The notes under the pieces were generated by a model, which saw only the letters and a program-made list of their open reading frames with translations, ran no database searches and was not told the DNA's origin. From positions 1 through 64,000 of the forward strand of contig JAPDRN010000074.1 of NCBI GenBank assembly GCA_030247855.1: 64,000 nucleotides of DNA, read 5' to 3'. Position numbers and translations under genes: made by a program. Below, one piece after another: positions 33,530 to 44,261 of the stretch (position 1 is the stretch's first letter; each line of letters opens with the position of its first letter). Source of the DNA: Knufia peltigerae. Taxonomy: Eukaryota > Ascomycota > Eurotiomycetes > Chaetothyriales > Trichomeriaceae.

Positions 33530-34395
33530 ATGCCAAAATTTGCAATCTCCAAAAACGGTATCTCCAGGGAGGTCCTGGAGACCGATCTGCCGTTGTACCT
33601 GGGTCGTGATGCTCATGTGGTGAAAACCCATGTATGTGGTATAGTTTGGACACTCCCGGCGTCATGCTAAGGACCCATGAATAGGACTCTGATCGTTATG
33701 TCATCGAGGCTTCGCGAGCGCCGCCTGGTGTAAGCAGTCGAGTCGAGATGCACGACGTGGCTCAAGCTCTAACCATCTCCCAGTCAATGCTGCCTTCGCT
33801 CCGCGATGACAGCGCGCGATGGCGCGAGAGTGACGGATATCAGAGACGAATGAGTATGGCCCTCTGCATGGCTGTCGCTTGAATCGTACTCATCTCTTTG
33901 TTAGGTTACTCGGATAGCCGTGTACACAGAGACCGCAGGCAATCGTTTAGCAGAGACAGTGGTGGCTCTCATCACCAGTCGTCGAGACGTGATTCTAACG
34001 TGTCGAGATCGGGGTCATCATACGGTACACCTGCTGTCGCCATCCCCCAGAGACCCAACCTTCCGTCCAGGTACAGCTCCAACAGCGGTTCAATGATGGA
34101 GTCGATGTCGGGTTCGCCAAACTCTACCTTTGGCAGTGTCCCTTCCACGAGTAGAAATGGCCGAAGCTATTCATACTCTACAAACTATACCAATTCAAGA
34201 CGTCCGTCAGATGCAATGGCATCCTTGGACGAGCATGTTATTACTCGGACCGACTCGGTCTCGAGCGAGTCAAGTGAGTTTGGTATTGATGGTGTGCTTG
34301 GATTCGACAAGGATGTCCGTGATGCCGGTCGAAGGCATGACCATGGTTCCAGGCGTGATCATCATTCGTCCCGGTCGTATTATGACAGGAGGTAA
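33530..34395 (+). CDS. Ser/Arg-rich protein with RfeG-like N-terminal domain
   Basis: 253 aa, three exons: 33530-33631, 33685-33853, 33905-34395; introns of 53 and 51 nt join in frame. Residues 1-90 (ISKNGISREVLETDLPLYLG, then DAHVV...DRYVIEASRAPP...LPSLRDDSARWRES) resemble a short domain found in many fungal proteins annotated RfeG-like: a small peptide-strand unit followed by a helix ending near a Trp. The rest is low complexity: Ser/Arg/Asn-rich with repeated SRRDS-type patches and a His/Arg-rich tail, predicted disordered and probably phosphorylated. Function is unknown. The family resemblance is from memory of the pattern and is tentative; the gene structure is better supported. Confidence 0.65.
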
Positions 34396-34496
34396 AGTCG
34401 GCCAATGAGAACATGAAGCCTTTCGTCGTATGGGATGCTTGCTTGGCCACGTCTGATTTGTGAGTGCCTCTTCTTTTGCGAGTCTATCGCGCTTGT

Positions 34497-36464
34497 TCAG
34501 AGCTGACGAGCGCACCATTTCCAGAGGGAATTTGCTTCGTTGGTCTTGCCCTGTTTCTCCAGAACAGCCTTTAACAATTTGAAAGACTCGATGGATTTCT
34601 TATTGCCTTCTCCCAGGACTCGTCGGCGGTCACAGACAACTTCGCGTAAATGTTGCTCACCTTGCTGAAGTTGTCTTTTGCCAGTCGAACCTGGTTCGTC
34701 ATCTGCAAGCTGGAAAAGAAAGAATGCATGGCGGTGCTTTGCTTCCCACGTGTACGGATGGTCCTCTGGGAAGTTCTCCCGCACTCTTGGGAGTACTTGG
34801 TTAACAATGAGCTCTTCGGCTCTCTCTGCATCGCCAAACCGGAAGGTAGCTCTGGCCAATGTTGCTGCTGCCATTATGGTTTCGATGCGATACGGGCCGA
34901 AATGAATGTCGAAATCTTGAAAAAGGCCTTCCAGCATGTCCTTGGCGGGACCGAAATTTCTGTCCCTCTTGTCCACCCTCAATTCATTCTCCAGCATAGC
35001 CCAGGCGATGTGATACTTCGCCATCAGGGCTGGACCACGAGAGTTTGGGTATTCTGTCTGCACTCTGTTGTGGACATGTCTCAGCTGCTCAAGGTCATGA
35101 AGGCGTCTGCCGTGGGTGCTGGGTTGGAGAATGTTCTTCTCAAAGGCGATGGTCAATCGCAAGGGATTATTTTCTCCCAGGTGCATCTTGGTGACCTCGT
35201 CGATTTCTATCAGTAGCTCCAGCAATCTTTTGTTGTGACCAAGGCAGTTGAACAGTACATTTGCCACTGTCAATGCGACAATACACGCTTCTCCTGGAGA
35301 GACTCGATCGCGAATCATGCACAAGAACGAGAACTTGGCCAAGTCGAGATAATACGTTGCGTTGGGATCTTCTTGTCCAACGCAAATCAGCCAATATAAG
35401 CAATTGGTTATGAATGAAGCGGAATGAGTGCCATCATTCAACTGTGGACTCTGTGTGTATGCTCCGAACCTCGAGGGATCAAAGCCTAGGTCTTGAATGC
35501 TGGCTGGTGTTGAGGACAGCAGAGCATTTGTGAACTCCGCCGACCAATTGGGAATGGCGCAACCCAAGAAGAATCCAGACTGAGGCTCAAGGCCAAATGG
35601 TCTCATTATGCTGCCTATGACTGGCTGCGGTGGCATCGAGACGTTTGCCGGTGGAAGCTGATAGGCTTCTGGACCTAGGTCCATGAAATCATAGTCTGCT
35701 TCAGAAGTCACCATGGATGATCTGTTGGATTCGTTTCCCTCTTCCGAGTGTCGAGGGGTTGACCGAGGAGTGATATCTGGCGATGGCATACAAAGGTCAG
35801 ACACTTCAGAATGGCTGGCTGGAGCTGGCGGATAGCTCAAAAGATCCGAAAGGGGTGTGAGCAAAGTCTGAGGGATGGCCGACGCGATTGGGAATTCTTG
35901 CAATTTAATATGAGGAGGAGTTTCGTCTGTAGCTGAGATTTGGGAGAGAAGGTCGGCTTCATCCTTCAGTTTGGATCTCTTGATATACCTCGCTATGTCC
36001 TCCCTGCGACGGGGCGAGGACGAGAAGAGAACGACCTGGGCTTCAGGAGGACGTCCTTCTGCCCTGGCCTGGTTCAAGAGTCGCAAGATGAAAGCGGCGT
36101 CAGTGTACGTATGGTTTTTTCGGATATCCCAGCTCTTCAGCTGGTCCTTGTACTGTTTGGGTCTGTGGATTGCATTGCAAGGTCAGCTAATGGAAGACTG
36201 GCGAGTTATAGGTTTATGTTTGGACAGTGGCTAGGTGGGTGGGATGAAATAGGAGCTGGAGTTGGAGTTGGAGCCTTACGATTGACTTAGACCATAGGTG
36301 GTCCTGATATGATCAATGATTCTTTGTAATTTCCAGCCGTCGACCATATAGAGGCGTTCGATCTCATGTCGACGAGCGTTCAAGGGTGATTGGAGCCGCC
36401 GGTAGGCCCTCTTTTGCGGCCTGGGGCGTTTGTCAGGCATGGAGAAAGAAGCGGCTCGGGCCAT
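34497..36464 (-). CDS. Clr5-domain protein with TPR-like C-terminal region
   Basis: 616 aa, two exons (36464-36280, 36162-34497). The 117-nt intron (GTAAGG...CACAG) splits the Clr5 domain, as joining gives IERLYMVDGWKLQRIIDHIR, then TTYGLSQSPKQYKDQLKSWDIRKN, the usual Clr5 pattern. An NLS-like RPRPQKRAYRR precedes it. The middle (residues 110-220) is Ser/Pro-rich. The C-terminal half is helical, with TPR-like repeats, e.g. ERAEELIVNQVLPRVRENFP, followed by HPYTWEAKHRHAFFLFQLAD. Such proteins are fungal nuclear factors related in domain to the S. pombe silencing factor Clr5; many are uncharacterised. The stop is close (100 bp) to the convergent RfeG-like gene. A second in-frame ATG is at 36440. 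Confidence 0.85.
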
Positions 36465-39011
36465 GCTTTTTGTCTGGTCAGGCCCGGTGTGTTGCAGGCT
36501 AGTGCCTGCCTACTGGAAGCCCCTTTCCCCGGGGGGACGTTTGTGAAGTATTCGTGTCGTGGGGTCTATGTGATGTATCCGTTTCGTATTGGGCGAAAGT
36601 AGTTAGGTTAGGCAGTATTCCGTATGCAAGCAAATGTACTTCGTGAGGGGGTGGGAGAAAAAAAAGTTCCAATTCTTGGGTGTCGAATCGACTTGCTCGA
36701 GGCTGATGCAAGGGGCTGGCTGGATTTGGGGGCCTTGTGCAGAGTAGGTGATTTTTGAGTGGTCGGGCTGGGTTGGGCTTTTCCCAGGGCATGTACCATG
36801 TGTATTCGTAGTAGCTTCTCTTGGGCACTGGAGGTTGTGGAAAAGGAGGAAGAGAGGGAGAGAGAACGGGACGCCAGGCACTTAACCGATGAACTGGACT
36901 GAGTGGACAACGTTGAGAGTGTTGGATGCGTGCATCTTTCTCGTTGGTTCCAGTGGCGAAAAGAAGAAGCAGAAGGGGCATGACGCCTTGCGAGTTACGT
37001 AGGCAAGTACGGAGGGCTCTTGAGTGTGTATGGAGTCGTGACGGGGGAGGGAAAGAGACAAGGCAGACTGGAGGCAGTTGGTAGAGGTATTAGTCCGTAG
37101 GGGTTTGGGCACTGGCTGTTGGGTGTTGGGTATTCGGGGGGCCTACGGACTGACCAGTCGAGAAAACGCCTCAGGACCTCTTTTTTTTGCTCATTGATTA
37201 TTGCTTTTGGTAGAGCGGAATGGCTGGGCTGATGCAGGAAAACCGGGAGGCAGTGCTTACTCTACTGTATGCATCCGGCTGTGTTGAGTTGGGGTGAGAA
37301 GGCGCACGGGGGTGTGGGCATGACCAGAGGCATGGGCTTACTGTAGGCATCAGACGGATTACCGAGCAAGTACTGACGAGGTGACAAAAGTTCGAAATGC
37401 CAAGGAGAAGAGATACGCAATACTAGTCGTATATACGGAGTACGGATAGTAATAAATACGAAACGACGGAATTTACGTGAATGTTGGGATATATAATGGG
37501 TTGAAGAGAGTGAGTAGGGACGACGGACGGGTCGAGAAGATGATGGTGCAAAGCAAGCAAAGGAACCAACAAGAACTTTGGTGCCAATCTCTTTAGGAAT
37601 GGAAGAACAGCATCTGCCTTTGCAAAACAATGCTCGTTGACCCTTACCTAGGTAGATACTCCGGTCCGTAGGTAGTACAGTAGGTATTCAACAAAGGTAT
37701 CTACTAAGTATGTCAGACAAGATAGCCAAACTCAAGAAGAACTCTATACCGTGCTGCTGGTACATGATGTTAGCATAGAGGACGAGGTGCTCAAAGTATT
37801 GACAGAACTCCGTATTCTGTAAACCCCTTTACCTCATCTTGAGGAATTAAACTGGTTCCCACCGTGGAGGCGGATACAGCCGCTTTCAGACATGCAGATA
37901 CGGAGAATGTGTATATCACGCACGTAGAACACGGGAGTGGATACTTTTTTTTTCTTCAAGCATTCTTTGATCCAGGAGGTTCTGTATGCTTTAATCTTGA
38001 CCGGCTCAGAAGGTCTCGTACGGACGGAGCACAAAGTCCCAGATCGAGATATTACATCGCATCAAACCTGCACTGCAGTGCCACCACTTTCGTCAGTAGA
38101 CAGAGGAGAGGGGGGCGCAGTGCGGGGCGGGAAGATTTCCTCTCTCGACTCTTTCAAACAATGTCCCAAATGCGCAATTGTCTCTCCTCCCCCGAGAACT
38201 GCATTGCGTTGCATTGTGGGCCACAGAGAGAGAACCCCAGTTCAGTCAGTCACTGGTATGTGGTTCGCGAACAGGAAAACCGCGCATGAGAAGGAAGAAG
38301 AAGAAGAAGAAGAAGAAGAAGAAGAAGAAGAAGAAGAAGAAGAAAAGTCATTGGGGGCCAAAAAGGCGTCAAGAAAGGGGGGCCGAGACTGAGAGTGACT
38401 CGATTCTACCGGGTAAATGCGATGCAGGACACGCGTCCGGACGGTCGAGTGAGACGGAAAAACTCTTGGGCTGGGTTCGATTCTTTCAACGTCTGGAAAT
38501 GGTGAATGAGGCAGTAAGAGTCTGCTTGAGTCATACCATGAGACCACCATCGATTATACGAGAGCGTCACATTGCATGTTGAGATGTCGTCGGAGAGTCT
38601 ACTGAGTAACTCCGTACCTACAGTACTACAGTATTTACTCCATTTGTCGGGGCTAACTATCCGGAGTACAGGGTGCTCCGTACTGCCCAACACGTCTTGA
38701 GTATTTCCACTGCGATGAATGAACGTTCTACGTTCTACGCTCTACGAAACGTATCTCACTCTCTTTAAAAATTGTTTTCTTACGAGGACGATGCCTTCTT
38801 AACCTTGACTTCGTTAATGGTCAGCCGGTCGTATACAAGGGTTGCGTACGGAGCATAAGGCGCCCTGCGATGTAGTCGAGAGCAAGGCCAAGAATGTCCT
38901 CCCGTAGACATGGAAATAAATACTCACGGTGTGATTACGGAGTTACCAAGATCCCCCATCTCACTCACACCTTTCTGGTCCATCGACTGATTCCAGTGCG
39001 GCAAAACAACA
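36465..39011. other. 2.5-kb intergenic region with microsatellite and TACGGAGTA motifs
   Basis: Promoter of the Clr5 gene on one side and of the DUF1857 gene on the other. Several TCCGTA/TACGGA copies lie at about 37440, 37810, 38610, 38670 and 38940, and a GAA repeat at about 38291-38344. Frames up to 160 codons exist, but they are purine/pyrimidine-skewed and lack motifs. Confidence 0.5.
38291..38344. repeat. (GAA)n microsatellite
   Basis: About 17 tandem GAA/AAG units on the plus strand, uninterrupted. It is in intergenic DNA, so it is free to vary in length. Polypurine runs of this kind can form triplex DNA. Confidence 0.95.
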
Positions 39012-39518
39012 ATGGCAGACTCTCCCAAGCATAGCATCGCCTACACGGCACCAGTCAATCCACCCGGGGTCGAACCCAAACTCACCTACGCCTTGATCTG
39101 GGAAGGACTCAAAATCAAGGTCGGGGCCGGTCAGGTATTCGTGGGGGGAGCCATCACCGACACGGTCGTGGTGTCCCAGGAAAAGGACCAACTAGGACAG
39201 GATGTCACGGAACGAGTGGCCACTTTTGCGGACGGAAACGTCAAGACTCGAGAGAGATGTACTCACTACCCACCTATCAAGGTCGAGTTCTTGAGATACG
39301 ACGGGACCAAAGTGCAGAACATCATCAGTGAAGGTGCCCAAGGGGAACTGTACATGACTTATGTTTTTGACCTGATCCACTTTGGGAAAAATCCCGAAGA
39401 GTCCGAGGCCCAAAAGCCCAAGGATCTGAACATGGCGAGAGTGGCCGTCGAGACGACTCTCGAGGTCATGAGGGAGATGGTCAGGGATGGGAAGATCAAG
39501 CGATTCGTGTCGTCGTAG
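39012..39518 (+). CDS. DUF1857 / AtaL-like SRPBCC-fold protein
   Basis: 168 aa, single exon, ATG at 39012 (ACAATGGCAG). The whole length matches the small START-like (SRPBCC) family whose Aspergillus member AtaL lies in the acetylaranotin cluster. Features: N-terminal strand IAYTAPVNPPGVEPKLTYAL, the acidic turn of VSQEKDQLGQDVTERVATF, strand VKTRERCTHYPPIKVEF, YMTYVFDLIHFG, and a long C-terminal helix (NMARVAVETTLEVMREMVRD). The fold forms a hydrophobic pocket; the ligand is unknown. There is no biosynthetic cluster around it, so a housekeeping or stand-alone role is more likely. Confidence 0.85.
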   Translation: MADSPKHSIAYTAPVNPPGVEPKLTYALIWEGLKIKVGAGQVFVGGAITDTVVVSQEKDQLGQDVTERVATFADGNVKTRERCTHYPPIKVEFLRYDGTKVQNIISEGAQGELYMTYVFDLIHFGKNPEESEAQKPKDLNMARVAVETTLEVMREMVRDGKIKRFVSS

Positions 39519-41357
39519 CGAGTGAAAGATGGACATTGGTCTGGATCGTTCGGTTTTTTGTCTGGTGGTTGATCGTCTAGATTATGCGAGTACTCCGTAC
39601 AGGATGAGATATTTCCTCCGTGACGAGTGACTCCGTACTGCAATGCGGAATGATGAGCATATTAACACAGTCACGAGGGGATGAAGAATTACCAAGGATT
39701 GATCGAGTACTCGAAGTGATAGGTCCATCAAGATATTGACTGGTTAAAACTAAACGCCTCACTTTGATAAAGACCTCCGACTTGAATATATTAACTTTAC
39801 CTTGCTATGTATCTAGACTCTTAATAGATTAGAACAGACATTTTTTAGATCAAAAGTCCCTGTCGTAACGAAGCTAACGAAGGCATCACTAAGCCTGAGG
39901 CAGAAACCAAAGATCCATCTACAGTAGTGAAGCCAAGCTTAGTACGAGGAGAAATGATGCCTGTAAACTGGCTTTAGATACGGAGTACTCGTACTCCTTA
40001 CCTAAGTTAAGGTAGGTAATAATGTAATTCGTCGAGTTGGCTGGCACTTTGGGCATCAATCAATGATTCAATCAATCAATCAATCCCAACTTCTTCAACC
40101 ACCAACAAGACTCACTCATTATCCCCTTCATCATCGATCATCAACTACTACTAGTAACTCGGTATCATGCCACTTTTCAATTCCTCTCTTTGTTTCCTGT
40201 TGAGCCTCCCCGCTAGATCACTTTGGTCCTTCACTCCGACATTCAAACCCCGAACCTTGAACAGGAAACATTCTCCTCGACATGGTCTACAACAACGTCG
40301 ACCGGGACCCATAAGGGACTTTTGTCATCCGAGTACTCCGTACAGGGTTATCAAAATTCATTAAACGTGAACCACATCCACTACATTACCTATTACCAGG
40401 TATTATTGTTATATCGCAATCCTATCCATTGTTCCTATATTTCTCAACGTAGATTTTCCCTCCCTGCTTCCCTTCCCAACTGAAGTTTTCAATCCACCAC
40501 TGGCAACCCCTTGTCCACTCACACACCCTTTTCTTTAGGAAATGGTGCTAGTTCATCACGACATCCTATCTTTGTCTTTGTCTTTGTCTTGCAGGTCCAA
40601 GTCCAACATGCCCAAACACCCACGAAACAACAACCCTTGGAGTCGGTTGGCGGTGTTTTTGCAGAGATGTCAAGGAAAAAAAGGGTTCTTTTGCTCTCCG
40701 ACTAGTCCGAGTACAAAGATACCACCACCAGGTAGGCTGGCAAAAAAACACAACAAGGGAGACGGACTACCTGGGTATGATTCCTCTCCCGGGGCCACGT
40801 CGCCGCCGACCTTTTGTGAGTCTTTGCCTATTCCCAAGCCGAACTTTTGATCGCCATCACAATTACGAAGACCACACACCCCCCCAGACATTACACACAC
40901 TCACACACACATATATAAACCCCCTCCTCTCCCCATCCCTCTCTCGAGTGTGAGAACTCATTGGCAGATCTTATCAAGACACATTGTGCCGTGGCCGTGT
41001 TGCTGGTATTGAGTACCACACATACAGACTAACATACCTGATACCATCCTGCCATACCACACCACCCTGACATCACTGGATCTACCTTCTCCCTCATCAC
41101 ACCTCACCGGATCTTTGTGGATTACTCGTCAGGAAGGAAGAGATAAAGGGAGACAAACAAACGGACAGTCAGTCCTAGGAGTTCATCATACAGCAGTACC
41201 ATCTCCAATCTCTCTTCATCCTATCCTATCCTACCCTCTTCAGGCGCGCCAACTCTCAATCTCTTTGGCTCTACCTCTCATCGTCATTGTCTATCGACGA
41301 CGACGACGACGACGACAACTCTACGGACAAACCCGTGAGAAGGAGGATCAGGTAACG
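39519..41357. other. Intergenic region with pyrimidine-rich leader
   Basis: Contains TACGGAGTA-like copies (about 39595, 39632, 39981, 40333), an AATC repeat (40069-40085) and, from about 40860 to 41340, a CT-rich stretch typical of long fungal 5' leaders. A strong 3' splice-like site (TTTGTCTTGCAG) ends near 40594, hinting at a spliced leader or small gene that I cannot resolve. Confidence 0.45.
40069..40085. repeat. (AATC)n short tandem repeat
   Basis: Four AATC units in intergenic DNA. Confidence 0.85.
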
Positions 41358-41576
41358 ATGCCGTCCTCCAGCACCGCCAGCGTCAAGAGCGGAAGTACAG
41401 GAGGTGGTGGTCGCAACAACAACGGTCGTCACCGTCCAGAGATCCACAATCAAATCGTGCGTCATTTTGGTGGCTCCCACGACTGCCAACAAGACAGACC
41501 GGCCATGAACAGATGGTTATCGGAGTGTCCACGTGAGGAACCATGGAACCATGTCTCTAGGTTTTCTACCTCTTCG

Positions 41577-41609
<33 letters not shown>

Positions 41610-41639
41610 ATCATCAGATCGAAGTCGGGTAAGATGTGA
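41358..41639 (+). CDS. Possible small gene, Ser-tract protein, structure unresolved
   Basis: An ATG at 41358 follows a long pyrimidine-rich leader and opens a 93-codon frame: Ser/Gly-rich start, then RPEIHNQIVRHFGGSHDCQQ and a Trp/Cys-containing segment with WLSECPREEPWNH, then 13 Ser codons (TCA repeat). The frame stops just after a GTAAGA donor-like site at 41632, so more exons may follow. Frames at 41740-41925 and 41930-42050 look protein-like but could not be joined in phase. No family is recognised. It could be a real multi-exon regulator or leader sequence only. Confidence 0.3.
41577..41609. repeat. (TCA)n trinucleotide tract
   Basis: About eleven TCA units; Ser codons if the plus-strand frame at 41358 is translated, Asp codons in the opposite frame. 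Confidence 0.9.
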
Positions 41640-43334
41640 GTTTGTAACTCTGTCGACACCCGACGACTTGCCCTTGTCGAAGACGAGCGTGAACAACGAC
41701 ACCGGCGTTTCTTACCTTGCTCTATTTTTTTTTCCTGACCGAGGAAAGTCTTGAGACTCAAGAGTCTCTTTCTTACCCAACGACTCGACCGAGGGACACA
41801 ACAAAAACACACAAATCGAACAAGTTTGATTTGCAAAAAGAGAAAAAAAAAAGACAAATCGATGAGGGGCACATGCCCCCCAACTCCTATGGTGAACAGC
41901 CGGTTGTAGAAGCACCAAAGCAGTTGTGATGACGAACACGGTCGACTTTCGACTTTGGTTCCTCGGGGTTCGGATCCAGATGAAAACACATCAACCCCAA
42001 CCACCGACCACGACCGTGCCAAAAAGGAGAAAGTGTGGCTTGCTCTGTAGAATTGGAAACGACAAAGGCACGTACAGGACTGCCTGTCGCCGGGACGGAG
42101 AACTGTTGTCATGAAACCCAAGAAGGACCGGAGAAACCTCTTACAGCATCACCTTGTCCTTGGTATTTTGGGTAGGATAAGGGGGGTTTGCGTGCTGTGT
42201 GATTCATTTTTTTTTTCTTTCCTTTTTTTTCCAACTTTTCTGGACTCGGCTGGGATGGGATTTCTTGTTCACGTTTCCCTTCTTCTTTCCCTTTCCTGTA
42301 CCTACGTTGGCTCGGTACAGGTAAACCACTAGGCAGCAACTCTTTTCGTCTAGGTAGTTTCTTGGATCGGTACGATAAGACATCATCTACCTATGGAGTA
42401 GTACTGTATATCATTTCATCTTCTCATCAACTTCCGTACTCGACTACACACTCTGAGAATAGTCCACGAGGTACAAAAAGGCCTTGTTTTATAATGTACT
42501 GTTTTCCTCCACCCTAATTCATGCTCGAGAAATTTCCTCCAAAAAAAACCATGCTTTTTAAAACCATCATTTGAATTGCGAGAAATATGTCCTTGTCCAA
42601 CTACAAAAATTACACCAACTTCAGTAGTGGGCAAGATCTTGACAGTTGTCTTTCTTTGACCTTGTCGACTTTGTACTATTCGGAAAATCTTGGAGGTTCC
42701 CTTTCTTCACCCCCAGAAAGATATACTTCTCTTCTTTTCGTACTGTAGCCAACATGGTTGACTTTTACTTGGGGAATTTTTCACACTTCCATCCCAACGT
42801 TCCCCATCAATTCCAGGGGCAAAGATTCTCTTGTGCTTTGATGATACGTGTATCCAAAGAGCGACATGTTGACTGTCCTCCAGACTGGTTTCATTTCACT
42901 CGGTGCCAGTCCCAGGGTATCTGTCGCAACATGAATGAAAGCCATTCGTTGTGTTTGTTCACCAATAACCTTCGAACAGGTTTTGAAGAGCATACACCCT
43001 TCAGATCTAGACCAAGGTTCTATTGGCGCATGTCGTCGGTGTGCTCTCAGAACAGCCCTTGTGTTGCGTCCCTCGGCAGAGACGTGATCAGGTCTGCTTA
43101 GGCAAGCAATCCAGCAATGTCCCAGACAGCATCTCATGTTGAGATATCCCAAATGATCCTTCTGCGAAGTTGCTGAACCACAATCGGCTGGAACTTGGCT
43201 ACTGCTCGAGAGGCCACCAAATTGTTTCTCAGTTCCAATTCAGAGCACACATCTCTCTGCCGTGATAGCATGACATTTCTAAAGGCCATACCAAAAGTCT
43301 AGCATAACATAAAAAAAATCGCCCATTCTACACT
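41640..43334. other. Intergenic or unresolved region
   Basis: Runs of T and A, and frames up to about 150 codons that start at non-ATG codons. Part of it may be further exons of the possible gene at 41358. No family could be recognised. Confidence 0.4.
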
Positions 43335-44261
43335 TCAGCCGCTTGTAGATTCGGTATTCTTATTGTCGATTTCCTGCCTTTCGGCATTCAACTCACTTGG
43401 CGACGGACTCGGAGCTCGTATACTTCGTGGTAGATCATATACCGATCCACAATATCTCGCTCGCAAAGCTTCTTCGCATATTAACTCTTGGTCATATCGA
43501 GGCATGACATGACACATGGCATCGAGCCAATCGCCCATCGTTTTGGGAGTGGAATGACACATCTGCGTATACTCCCAATACTCCGGATACCAGCCAGACG
43601 ACTCCCAACCGATGAGCGCCACTATCCTTCCGGCATCGTCGACTAGAACGTTCTTGGGACAAAGGTTGGCGTGCGTGAACTTGAGCGTGTACGGCTTCTG
43701 TGGCGCATGCACCCTCTGCACCTCAGTTTCGGGAAACTCATCCGGTTTATGACCCCTCCTTTCGAAGTCTTGAAATGCTTCAATGGAGAAAAAGGGACCT
43801 ATCCTGCCCGAACCAAATCGGTGATCCAGTGCGGCACCCAGTGTAGCATCTCCGACCACGCATTGTTTGGGGGGTTGCATTTTCCGTAGCTGTTCGACGA
43901 ACCGACCCAGATCGCCTATGATCTTGTTCTTCTGATGTGCCGACATGCCAGGCCAGACTTGTTCCAGCGGTTTTCCGGGATAGGCCTCATATTCAACCAC
44001 CTTGCCCTCGGGTCTGTTGTACACGGCGAGCACTTTGTGACAGGGGACCGAGGTGTGTCGATCTATGAGCTTGAGGGCCTGGTACTCGGTGTTCATGCAG
44101 TGTGTCTTGAGGATCCGGGTGTTGCTCAGCCTCAGCACCGGCTCGCCCGTAGCAGGGTCCGTCTCTTTCTTTCCCCAATGCATGCGCCATTTGAGGCCGA
44201 ACGGGATCTGATCGTATTCGTCTACGGGTTCGGTGTCATTGCTGGCGAAACATTCGAACAT
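43335..44261 (-). CDS. Aminoglycoside-phosphotransferase-fold protein, probable pseudokinase
   Basis: 308 aa, single exon, first in-frame ATG at 44261; a longer frame would need a TTG. It belongs to the large fungal APH-like family of small kinase-fold proteins. Order of elements: N-lobe with LRLSNTRILKTHCMNTEYQA, hinge VVEYEAYPGKPLEQVWP, then the catalytic-loop position HANLCPKNVLVDD, and IVALIGWESSGWYPEYWEY. In active members these read H-x-D-L-x-x-x-N and I-D-W-E. Here the catalytic Asp is Asn199 and the metal-binding Asp is Gly218, so phosphotransfer looks unlikely. The rest of the fold, including WESSGWYPEYWEY, is well kept, so the gene is under constraint rather than decayed. Role unknown; a binding or scaffold function is an inference. 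Confidence 0.82.
   Translation of the reverse strand: MFECFASNDTEPVDEYDQIPFGLKWRMHWGKKETDPATGEPVLRLSNTRILKTHCMNTEYQALKLIDRHTSVPCHKVLAVYNRPEGKVVEYEAYPGKPLEQVWPGMSAHQKNKIIGDLGRFVEQLRKMQPPKQCVVGDATLGAALDHRFGSGRIGPFFSIEAFQDFERRGHKPDEFPETEVQRVHAPQKPYTLKFTHANLCPKNVLVDDAGRIVALIGWESSGWYPEYWEYTQMCHSTPKTMGDWLDAMCHVMPRYDQELICEEALRARYCGSVYDLPRSIRAPSPSPSELNAERQEIDNKNTESTSG

Noticed and set aside
38470..38500. GGGTTCGATTC, a possible tRNA T-loop
   Set aside because: The required stem after the loop is absent and there is no anticodon arm at the right distance.
41462..42121. 219-codon minus-strand frame with an Asp run
   Set aside because: The composition is that of translated poly-A/CT-rich leader and TCA repeat; there is no family character.
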